64,000 nt of DNA, from positions 372,001 through 436,000 of the forward strand of contig NZ_LGEA01000001.1 of NCBI RefSeq assembly GCF_001280065.1. The letters are read 5' to 3'. The notes under the pieces were generated by a model, which saw only the letters and a program-made list of their open reading frames with translations, had not been told where the DNA came from and ran no database searches. A program made the position numbers and the translations under genes. The stretch is from Streptomyces sp. NRRL B-1140. Lineage in GTDB: Bacteria; Actinomycetota; Actinomycetes; Streptomycetales; Streptomycetaceae. The first letter of the stretch is position 1; every line of letters starts with the position of its first letter. Shown here one piece after another: positions 46,101 through 52,941 of the stretch.

Positions 46101-49073
46101 CGAGGCATCGACCGATCTGCCTGAGGCGGCCAGGTGCACAGGAAACAGCGGGAGTTCCGCCTTCTTGTCCCAAGAGGCCACGGCCTGGCAGTGCACCGTC
46201 CAGCCCGTCTCCCCGCCGGAGGCCACTGCGGCCGTTCCATGCGGACCCGCCCCCGGTTGCCAGATCGCGGCGAGACGTACGGGTTCGTCGGTGAGCGGCA
46301 GCGCTTCCATCAGCCGGACGTCGCGGATGGTTATGGGGCCGTCCGTACGCTCGCGCAACGCGTGTTGCAGAAGAGCCAGCTGGCCGCCGCCAGGGAAGAC
46401 GGCGACGTCGTGCAGCCGGTGATCAGCGAGCCATGGGTGGCCGGCGAGGGACAGCTCCAGCGCGCCCTCCCACCGGCCGTTCGCGGTGGAGGGCCTCAGC
46501 GCCAGCTCCAGTCGGCCGCGGCTTGCGGTGCGTCCCGCGGCGAAGGCGTAGCGCTCGCGCTGGAAGGGGTAGGGAGGCAGGCCCTCGACGGGACGGCCCG
46601 TGCCGGCGAGCCCGTAGGCGGGCAGCCCCGAGACGTATGCCGCACCGAAGGCCGCGGCCAGATGCTCGGGCGAACCTTCGTCGCGGCGCAGCGTACCCAA
46701 GACCACAGGCGGATCGTCCCGCTCGTCGCCGAGCTGACGCAGCGCTGTGCCGAGGCCAGGGTGTGGGCTGATCTCGACCACATGGGTCACGCCGTTGTCC
46801 AGCAGCAGGCGTACCGCCTCGGCGAACCGGACCCGGCTGCGCAAGTTGGCGGCCCAATGGGTGGCGTCCAGCTCATCGCCCGTCTTCCACCGCAGGTCCA
46901 CGGTGGAAAGCAGCGGGGTGTGCCCCTCCCGGGGTGAGACCGGGGCCAGGGCGGTGCGGATTTCATCGAGGATGGGGTCCATCTGCGGGCTGTGCGAGCC
47001 GTAGTCCACGTCCACCAAACGGCAGAAGACGTCCTCCGCCTCCAGGATCTCCTTCAACAGGAGGACGGGGTCGCTCTCTCCGGCCAGCACGCAGGAACGC
47101 GGCCCGTTCTCCACCGCCAGTTCCACCAGGCCCTCGAAGCCCGCGAGAGCCGCGAGCGCGCTGTCGGCGTCGAGGTCCACCGCCAGCATCCGGCCGTGCC
47201 CGGCGACCTTGCGCAGCGACGCGCTGCGCCGGGTCACGGCGAGTGCGCCGTCTTCGATGGACAGCGCTCCTGCGACGGTGGCGGCGGCGATCTCGCCCTG
47301 GCTGTGACCGACCACTACATCGGGACGGACGCCGGCCCGCGCCCAGGCAGCGGCGAGCGAGACGGACATGGCCCACAGCGCCGGCTGCACACGCTCCACA
47401 CCGGTCAGCGGCTCACGTCCCGTCACCAAATCACGGACGTCCCACGGCACATGGGCGCCGAGCGCCTCGGCGCAGCGATCAAGGGTGTCGGTGAAGGCGT
47501 CCTCTGCCCCGTACAACTCGGCACCCATGCCAGCCCATTGGGCGCCCTGCCCTGGAAACACGAAAGCGACCTTGCCGACTTCACGGGCCCGGCCCGCGGC
47601 GACTTCACGCAGCTCACGCCCCACGAGTGCGCGCCGCTCGGCGAAATGGTCCCGGTGGTGCCCGAGCTTCTGTCCCACCGCACGCGCGTCAGCCCCGCCG
47701 GCCACGAGGTGCCGTACCGCGGCCGTGCGCGCGTCGAGTCCTTGCGGGGTATGCCCGCTCAGCGGCACGACGAAGACCTCGTCGGCGGTCACGGGTACGT
47801 CATCGGGCGCGAACGCCACCGAATCCCCCAGCTCCACCACCACGTGCGCGTTGGTTCCGCCCCAGCCGAAGGAGTTGACGCCGATCCGGTCGCCGGGCCG
47901 CAGTGCCAGCGCTTCCCGTACGACCTCCAGGTTGAGGCCGTCGAAGTCGATCGACGGGCTGAGTTCGTCGGCGTGCAGACTGCGTGGAACCCGCGCGTGC
48001 TCCAACGCGAGGACCGCTTTGACGATACCGGCGAGGCCTGCGGCAGCCTCCAGATGTCCGATGTTGGTCTTGACCGATCCGATGCGCAGAGGCCGGGTGG
48101 GGAGGGCGGAGCCGAGCACTTCGCCCAGGGCGGACGCCTCGGCGGAATCGCCGCGCACAGTGCCGGTGCCGTGCGCCTCCACGTAGGCGACCGAGGCGGG
48201 ATCGATGCCGTCGGGGCCGTAGACGCGGCGCAACAGGTCCATCTGGGCCGCTGGATTGGGGGTGACCAAGCTGTCGCCGCCGCCGTCGTTGTTGACGGCG
48301 CTGGCGCATACGACCGCCCGGATCCGGTCTCGGTCCCGGGCCGCGCGGTCCGCGGCCTTCAGATAGACAACGGCTACCCCTTCGCCGCGCACGAAGCCAT
48401 CGGCTCCCGCCCCGAAGGCGTGGCAGCGCCCGGTGGGCGAGAGACCGCCGAAGTGGGTCAGTCCCACCGTCACTTCGGGAGTGAGCATCAGATTGGAGCC
48501 ACCGACGATGGCCGCGTCCACCTCTCCCGAGCGGATCGCCTGGCACGCCTGGTGCAGCGCGACCAGCGAGGAGGAGCAGCTGGACTCGATGGTGAGGCTT
48601 GGTCCGGTCAGCCCCAGGGTGTACGAGATACGGGAGGAGAGGATGTCGAGAGAGTTGCCGACGATGGAGTGCTGGGTGGGCGGGGCGCCTCGGTCCTTCC
48701 GCAGCAACTCGTGATCGTGCCACAGGCCACCGATGTAGACTCCGGTACGGGTGCCGCGCAGCGTGGCCGCCGGAGTGTCGGCGTCCTCCAAGGCGCGCCA
48801 GACCGTTTCGAGGAGCAGCCGCTGCTGCGGGTCGAGAACCTCAGCCTCGCGCGGGGAAATACCGAAGAAGCCGGCGTCGAAGAGGTCGACGTCGGCCAGA
48901 AATCCGCCGACAGCCTGAATCTCCTTCGTGGGGTCGGCGACCTCGTCCGGGTCCCAGCGGTCGGCGGGTACCGGGGTGATGGCGTCGCGGCCGTGGTCCA
49001 GCAGATCCCAGAACGATTCAAGGTCGGGTGCCCCTGGGAATCGGCCCGCCATTCCCACGATCGCGATGCTCAC
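43200..49073 (-). CDS. Type I polyketide synthase, single module KS-AT-DH-ER-KR-ACP
   Basis: 1957 residues from GTG 49073 with AGGAGG 6 nt upstream. KS 1-415: Cys166 in SSCSSSL, His301, His340. AT ~500-800: PGQGAQ, Ser591 in GHSQG and YGSH at 691-694, which lean to methylmalonyl-CoA. DH ~870-1110: His885 and Asp1046, but the HxxxGxxxxP motif reads HRLHDVAVFP (Gly to Asp). ER ~1275-1595: HSATGGLGLAALQ at 1420-1432. KR ~1615-1790: GGLGALG, Ser1752, Tyr1765, Asn1769; LAD at 1708-1710 suggests a B-type KR. ACP ~1875-1950: Ser1913 in GMDSL. No TE and no docking helices. A fully reducing lone module suggests iterative use, with variable ER action, or a partner for the AT-less KS. Confidence 0.95.
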   Translation of the reverse strand: MSIAIVGMAGRFPGAPDLESFWDLLDHGRDAITPVPADRWDPDEVADPTKEIQAVGGFLADVDLFDAGFFGISPREAEVLDPQQRLLLETVWRALEDADTPAATLRGTRTGVYIGGLWHDHELLRKDRGAPPTQHSIVGNSLDILSSRISYTLGLTGPSLTIESSCSSSLVALHQACQAIRSGEVDAAIVGGSNLMLTPEVTVGLTHFGGLSPTGRCHAFGAGADGFVRGEGVAVVYLKAADRAARDRDRIRAVVCASAVNNDGGGDSLVTPNPAAQMDLLRRVYGPDGIDPASVAYVEAHGTGTVRGDSAEASALGEVLGSALPTRPLRIGSVKTNIGHLEAAAGLAGIVKAVLALEHARVPRSLHADELSPSIDFDGLNLEVVREALALRPGDRIGVNSFGWGGTNAHVVVELGDSVAFAPDDVPVTADEVFVVPLSGHTPQGLDARTAAVRHLVAGGADARAVGQKLGHHRDHFAERRALVGRELREVAAGRAREVGKVAFVFPGQGAQWAGMGAELYGAEDAFTDTLDRCAEALGAHVPWDVRDLVTGREPLTGVERVQPALWAMSVSLAAAWARAGVRPDVVVGHSQGEIAAATVAGALSIEDGALAVTRRSASLRKVAGHGRMLAVDLDADSALAALAGFEGLVELAVENGPRSCVLAGESDPVLLLKEILEAEDVFCRLVDVDYGSHSPQMDPILDEIRTALAPVSPREGHTPLLSTVDLRWKTGDELDATHWAANLRSRVRFAEAVRLLLDNGVTHVVEISPHPGLGTALRQLGDERDDPPVVLGTLRRDEGSPEHLAAAFGAAYVSGLPAYGLAGTGRPVEGLPPYPFQRERYAFAAGRTASRGRLELALRPSTANGRWEGALELSLAGHPWLADHRLHDVAVFPGGGQLALLQHALRERTDGPITIRDVRLMEALPLTDEPVRLAAIWQPGAGPHGTAAVASGGETGWTVHCQAVASWDKKAELPLFPVHLAASGRSVDASDFYRRCASRGLPYGPAFQTVNEARLGDGEALVSVALPAGSRSGRLAGAVHPVLWDGVLQAALVVTEGPCLPVAVATAVLPAQVPDRLLVHARRGEHGVDIAVFTEDGIPLGRLDGVVLAGLPQSAGQTGDADRLVFRTVMEAQERTPGQPGSVYWHGDPARLPGPVPEGVALDRADVIVFIAPDDARDGLAELASLVRRTLAANPAARLAVVAREAGPYEGFVSVVQAEHPQLGARLITGEFDADELAATDDRVALHDGQRLVGRRTRGGGPTLPPATRSGGERPFRLTVARPGSFETLAARPLETTTPRAGQVTVRTSASALNFIDVMKALGVYPDASWDRSLLGLECAGVVTAVGADVTGIAPGDQVVACAFGALGSEVTADARHVVPVPEGLTDAQAAALPMVLVTAWYALIDRARLSPGETVLVHSATGGLGLAALQVARRAGAEVIATAGTEEKRAYLRGLGIRHVFDSRSLDWAGQVREATGGRGVDVVLNSLSGAALTLGLDVLAEDGRFIEVGKRDIYAESTIGLGAFRKAVTVSAVDIAGLLRRHPERFASVLGTVWRLLAAGEFTPLPVREFRFADAEGAFRTMARGEHIGKLVITSSPVEVAPEPLPGDRFRPGGTYLITGGLGALGLSLSEHLAAHGAGALALLSRGGPRSPEDMARIDAIRRGGTQVEIWSADVADPVRMRVVLDEIRSGLPPLRGVFHAAGVLADATLANVDSALIDRALRPKADGARVLHELTAADGLDLFVLFSSAAAYVGTAGQAAYAAANSALDSLARERRAAGLPALSVQWGPVSGGGLAAEGSDRLAARGLGSITPAECWSALHRFLAADEDVVGCLALDPARWLEMYPAAAALPSWQPLAATGAATVPAGPGNLSAEQVAALTRDEAALVLRLAPEKITPDVPLRSLGMDSLMSLELRSRLETALGLRLSPTLLWKHGTLARLVPALTALVGAND

Positions 49074-49111
49074 TCAAAGCCTCCTGGGGATGTGTCGCAC
49101 ACCGAACCGCG

Positions 49112-49156
49112 ATGCTAGGCGTCAGGACAAAACAGCTGCTAAAGCCCGACTGAAGC
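49112..49156 (-). promoter_or_regulatory. SARP-type promoter of the PKS gene
   Basis: On the minus strand three heptamers lie at exact 11-bp steps: GCTTCAG (49156-49150), GCTTTAG (49145-49139) and TGTTTTG (49134-49128). Ten bases separate the last from a -10 element TAGCAT (49117-49112). Direct heptamer repeats at 11-bp spacing just upstream of the -10 box are the established recognition pattern of SARP activators. The region is shared with the divergent aldehyde dehydrogenase gene, whose possible -10 is TAACGT near 49194. Confidence 0.72.
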
Positions 49157-49208
49157 CGGGGGCATCGGGGGAAGCCACGAGGCGCTCGCGCCGCTAACGT
49201 GCCGTGCC

Positions 49209-50600
49209 ATGGACGTGATCCAGGCATTCGACCGAGCACGCGCCGCCCAGCCCGGGTGGGCCCGAACCTCAGCGCGACGTCGCGCCGCGGTGCTGCTCCG
49301 CTTCCACGACCTCTTGCTCACGCGCAGAGAGGAGATCCTGGCACTGGTTCGCCAGGAGACCGGGAAAGTGCGCCCGCACGCGGTAGAGGAGGTGCTGGCT
49401 GCCTCTGTCGTGGCCCGCTACTACGGACGCCGAGCCCCTCATCAGCTGCGCCCGCGCAGGCGCCGCGGCGTGGTGCCGGTACTCACCCGCACCACGGAAC
49501 TACGCCATCCGGTCGGTGTCGTGGGCCAGATCGTCCCCTGGAACTACCCTTTGGCGCTCGTCGTCAGCGATGCCCTCCCTGCGCTCGCCGCAGGAAACTC
49601 GCTGGTCACCAAGCCGGACAGCCGCACTGCCGGAACCACTCGCTGGATCCGCGACCTCATGGTCGAGGCCGGCCTGCCCGAGCAGGCATGGCAGCTGGTG
49701 ACCGGTGATGGCCCTGTCGTCGGCGCGGCGCTGGTGGACCAAGCGGACTACGTCTGTTTCACCGGATCGACCCGCACCGGTCGCGAGGTCGGCCGCCGGG
49801 CCGGCGAGCGTCTCGTGGGGTGCTCCCTCGAACTGGGCGGCAAGAACGCGCTTGTCGTCCTCGACGACGCGAACCTGGAACGTGCGGTGGAGGGCGCTGT
49901 CCGCGGCTGCTTCACCTCCACGGGGCAGCTGTGCATGTCGATCGAGCGGATATACGCACATGCCGATGTGGCGGACCACTTCCTGAAGGCGTTCGTCGAC
50001 CGCGCCGGCGAGCTGACCTTGGGCCGCGACATCGGCCCGTTGATCTCCGCTGATCAGCTCGCCAAGGTCGAAGCGCATGTCGAGGACGCCGTGGCCAAGG
50101 GCGCCACCGTCCTGACCGGGGGCCGGTCGCACGACCTCTTCTACGAGCCCACGGTGCTGTCCGGGGTCACACCGGAGATGCGCCTGTACGCCGAGGAGAC
50201 CTTCGGCCCGGTGGTCGCCGTGCACGTGTTCACCGGCGACCCTGCCCACTTGGTCAATGACACCGCGTACGGACTCAACGTCTCCTTGTGGACGCGCCGT
50301 CCCGCCCGTGCGCGTGGCCTCGCCGCCCGGCTGCGCACTGGCCAGGTCAACATCAACGAGGCATACGGCTCCGCTTTCGGCAGCGTGGACGCCCCTATGG
50401 GCGGCCGCGGCGATTCCGGGGTCGGGGCACGGCACTCGTCGGAAGGCATCCTCCGCTTCACCGAGCCGCAGACCGTGGCCGAGCAACGGTTGGTGCCCAT
50501 GGGCCCGTTCGCCCTTGGTCCGGTGCAATTCCAGGGCGAACGCTACGAGGAGCTCATGGTACGGGTGATGCGGACGCTCAAACTGTTGCGTCTGCGGTGA
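49209..50600 (+). CDS. Aldehyde dehydrogenase (succinate-semialdehyde-dehydrogenase-like)
   Basis: 463 residues. NAD(P) region VVGQIVPWNYPLALVV and FTGSTRTGREVGRRAG, general base Glu208 in SLELGGKNALVV and catalytic Cys242 in TSTGQLCMSIERIY. The C terminus has EETFGPVVAVHVF and FGSVDAPMGGRGDSGVG. It oxidises an aldehyde to a carboxylate, either in precursor supply or as tailoring of a chain end released as an aldehyde. Divergent from the PKS gene. Its stop abuts the P450 stop within the sequence TGATCA, so the convergent genes share no spacer. Confidence 0.9.
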   Translation: MDVIQAFDRARAAQPGWARTSARRRAAVLLRFHDLLLTRREEILALVRQETGKVRPHAVEEVLAASVVARYYGRRAPHQLRPRRRRGVVPVLTRTTELRHPVGVVGQIVPWNYPLALVVSDALPALAAGNSLVTKPDSRTAGTTRWIRDLMVEAGLPEQAWQLVTGDGPVVGAALVDQADYVCFTGSTRTGREVGRRAGERLVGCSLELGGKNALVVLDDANLERAVEGAVRGCFTSTGQLCMSIERIYAHADVADHFLKAFVDRAGELTLGRDIGPLISADQLAKVEAHVEDAVAKGATVLTGGRSHDLFYEPTVLSGVTPEMRLYAEETFGPVVAVHVFTGDPAHLVNDTAYGLNVSLWTRRPARARGLAARLRTGQVNINEAYGSAFGSVDAPMGGRGDSGVGARHSSEGILRFTEPQTVAEQRLVPMGPFALGPVQFQGERYEELMVRVMRTLKLLRLR

Positions 50601-51782
50601 TCACCAGCGGACGGGGAGCCTGCGCACTCCGCGGATGAGCAGTCCGGGGCGCCACTCCAGTGCTTCCGGGGCGGTGTCCAGTGCCAGCTTCGGGCATCGG
50701 CGCAGGAGTGTACCGATGGCGACCTTGGCCTCGAGCCGGCCCAGTGGTGCGCCGATGCAGTAGTGCACCCCGTGGCCGAAGGCCAGGTGTCCCTGAGTGG
50801 ACCGCCGGATGTCGAAGGTGTCAGGCGCGGCGAACTTGGCCGGGTCCCGGTCGGCGGACGCGAACACCACCCGCACCGTCGAGTCCGCGGGGATCACGGT
50901 GCCCCGGAAAGAGGTGTCGGTGGCGGTGTAACGGAAGGTGGAGTTCTCCACCGGTCCTTCGTAGCGCAGTATCTCCTCGATGGCGCTGTCCAACAGGCGC
51001 ATATCGGCTCGCAGTGCCGCAAGTTGGTCGGGGTGGCGGAGCAAGCAGAGCAGCCCTCCGGATATCAGGTTCGCTGTGGTCTCCTGCCCCGCGACCAGCA
51101 ACAGGAAGGCCATGGCGATCAGTTCGTCGCGCGAGAGCCGGTCGCCCTCCTCGTCACGGGTCCTGATCAGCGCGCTCATCAGGTCGTCACCCGGCGTCTT
51201 GGCCTTGGCGGCGATCAGCTCGATCAGATAGGCCTCGATCGCATGGATCGCCTTCGTCATCGAGTCCGGGCCCTCAGGGGCGACGAAGTCGTTGGACCAG
51301 CCGCGGAAGGCGTCCCGGTCCAGATCGGGGACGCCGAGCAGTTCGCAGATGACCGTCATCGGCAGCGGGAAGGCCAGCGCGTCCACGAGATCGGCTCGCC
51401 CTGCGGACTTCGCCGTCAGCTCGTCCACCAGCTCGTCCGTCAGCTCCTGGATCCGTGGTTCGAGGGCGGCGATGCGCCGTCCGGTGAACTCCCGGGTGAC
51501 AAGCTTCCGCAGTCGGGTGTGGTCCGGAGGGTCGGTTTCCAGCAGGTTCTTGTCGATGGGCGAGATCCCGCTGTCCGTGGCGCTCGGACGGGGCCGGTTC
51601 TTGCGGAACCTGGGGTCGGTGAGGGCTTCCTTGGCCGCCTCGTACCCGACGACGAGCCACTGTTCACCGGCCTCGCTCCGCACGCGATGCACGGGACCCT
51701 GCGCGCGAAGTTTGGCGTAGAGCGGGTAGGGATCCGCGTTGAACTCGGCTGCGTCTGACGTGAGATCGATGAGGCGGGTCAT
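50601..51782 (-). CDS. Cytochrome P450, CYP105/CYP107-like soluble class
   Basis: 393 residues from ATG 51782 (MTRLIDLTSDAAEFNADPYPLYAKLRAQ). I-helix oxygen-binding motif LLVAGQETTANL, K-helix EEILR, and heme-ligand loop LAFGHGVHYCIGAPLGRLEA. The TAGGGT -10 box ends 7 nt before the ATG, so the mRNA is probably leaderless; this decides the start over the in-frame GTG at 51791. It is preceded by a three-repeat SARP operator. A tailoring hydroxylase or epoxidase for the polyketide is likely. Redox partners are not in the window. Confidence 0.93.
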   Translation of the reverse strand: MTRLIDLTSDAAEFNADPYPLYAKLRAQGPVHRVRSEAGEQWLVVGYEAAKEALTDPRFRKNRPRPSATDSGISPIDKNLLETDPPDHTRLRKLVTREFTGRRIAALEPRIQELTDELVDELTAKSAGRADLVDALAFPLPMTVICELLGVPDLDRDAFRGWSNDFVAPEGPDSMTKAIHAIEAYLIELIAAKAKTPGDDLMSALIRTRDEEGDRLSRDELIAMAFLLLVAGQETTANLISGGLLCLLRHPDQLAALRADMRLLDSAIEEILRYEGPVENSTFRYTATDTSFRGTVIPADSTVRVVFASADRDPAKFAAPDTFDIRRSTQGHLAFGHGVHYCIGAPLGRLEAKVAIGTLLRRCPKLALDTAPEALEWRPGLLIRGVRRLPVRW

Positions 51783-51789
51783 AGCGGTC

Positions 51790-51834
51790 ACCCTAGGTTC
51801 GTCGACAAACGCTCCGCTAAAGCGCAGCTAACTC
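51790..51834 (-). promoter_or_regulatory. SARP-type promoter of the P450 gene
   Basis: Minus strand: GAGTTAG (51834-51828), GCTTTAG (51823-51817) and GCGTTTG (51812-51806) at 11-bp steps, then 10 bases, then TAGGGT (51795-51790). Spacing is identical to that of the PKS promoter and the central GCTTTAG is the same. Confidence 0.72.
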
Positions 51835-51971
51835 CCGCCGGGCGTGGACAGGGTGAGGTCCGCATCAGAGCCCATCGGCGAGGCGCCGGACCGCGCTGTT
51901 TCTCTCCGTGGGACCAATCGGTCGGCGCGATGGAGAGGCCGGCGCGCGGTACGGCGTCCTGTGGCGGTCTG

Positions 51972-52760
51972 CTAGGCGGCCCGGGCATCCAGGTACCGTG
52001 ATCCCAGCCTCGGGTCACGGGCCAGGACCGAGCCGTGCAAGCGCCGAATCTGTTCGCCGGGCTCCAGGCCCAGTTCCCGTACGAGGGACTCACGGATTTT
52101 CTGGTAGACCTGCAATGCTTCCGCCACGCGGCCGTTGCGGTAGAGCGCGATCATCAGTTGGCAGTGCAGGTTCTCCCACAGCGGGTACTCGGCCACCAGT
52201 CCGTACAGCTCGCCGATGATTCCGTTGCCGTGGCCCAGCAACACCTCGAGCGCGATCCGCTGCTCGAGCGCGTTGAGCCGCCGTTCGTCCAACTGCCGCG
52301 CCAGGTTGTCGAAGATCGGCAGCCCTCGAAGGTCGGCCAGAGCGGGCCCCCGCCACAGGGCGCACGCGGCCTGCCAACAGCGCAGGGCCTCCACCTCGTG
52401 CCCCATGGCCTGCGCTGCCTTGGCCTGGCCGACGTACAGCTCGAACCGGTGCAGATCCAGTTCCTCTGGTTTCAGTTCGAGCACGTAGCCGTGCGGCTTC
52501 GTCACCAGCCGATGGGCGAAACCGCCGTGCACGTCCAGGTGCTTGCGCAGCCTTGAGATGTAGACCTGCAGAGCGGTACGGGCGGTGCGTGGCGGGTGCT
52601 CGGCCCACAGCGCGTCGAGGAGGAAATCACGTGACACCACGGACCCGGCCTTGACGCAGAGCAGGGCGGTCAGTGCACGGATCTTCGTCGGCTGCGGTGT
52701 GATGCTCTCGGCATTCCTGCGGGCCTCGAGTGGGCCGAGTACCTGGAAATACAGCGTCAT
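51972..52760 (-). CDS. SARP-family pathway-specific activator
   Basis: 262 residues, the classic short SARP size. Residues ~1-100: OmpR-type winged helix (FQVLGPLEARRN, FLLDALWAEHPPRTARTALQVYISRLRKHL, KPHGYVLEL). Residues ~105-250: BTAD domain (DLHRFELYVGQAKAAQ, LDERRLNALEQRIALEVLLG, GRVAEALQVYQKIRESLVRELGLEPG). It is the natural binder of the heptamer repeats before the P450 and PKS genes. It lies 181 bp downstream of the LAL gene on the same strand. I found no TTA codon in it. Confidence 0.93.
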   Translation of the reverse strand: MTLYFQVLGPLEARRNAESITPQPTKIRALTALLCVKAGSVVSRDFLLDALWAEHPPRTARTALQVYISRLRKHLDVHGGFAHRLVTKPHGYVLELKPEELDLHRFELYVGQAKAAQAMGHEVEALRCWQAACALWRGPALADLRGLPIFDNLARQLDERRLNALEQRIALEVLLGHGNGIIGELYGLVAEYPLWENLHCQLMIALYRNGRVAEALQVYQKIRESLVRELGLEPGEQIRRLHGSVLARDPRLGSRYLDARAA

Positions 52761-52941
52761 GTTTGCTGACTCCCCGTTTTCTCTTCAGCTGCCTTGACGA
52801 GCGCTCGACTCTCGATCCTTCACGCGGGTCCCATCCCAGACAACCCCTACCCTGATCACCCCCTAAGGGGTACCTGGAACTGTGAGTCCGGGACGCTTGA
52901 AGGACGTTTAGGGGAGCCTTGGGGGATATTTTGCCTGGCGG
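52761..52941 (-). promoter_or_regulatory. Upstream region of the SARP gene with a TACCCCTTAGGGGGT palindrome
   Basis: The palindrome spans 52858-52872. Related half-sites occur nearby: ACCCCTA at 52843-52849 and TTTAGGGGAG near 52909. This cluster of CCCCTA half-sites upstream of a SARP gene and just beyond a LAL gene is a candidate target of the LAL regulator. Confidence 0.4.

Noticed and set aside
41479..49073. A trans-AT polyketide system
   Set aside because: The AT-less KS suggests it, but the PKS has an intact integrated AT with GHSQG and there is no discrete AT gene in the window.
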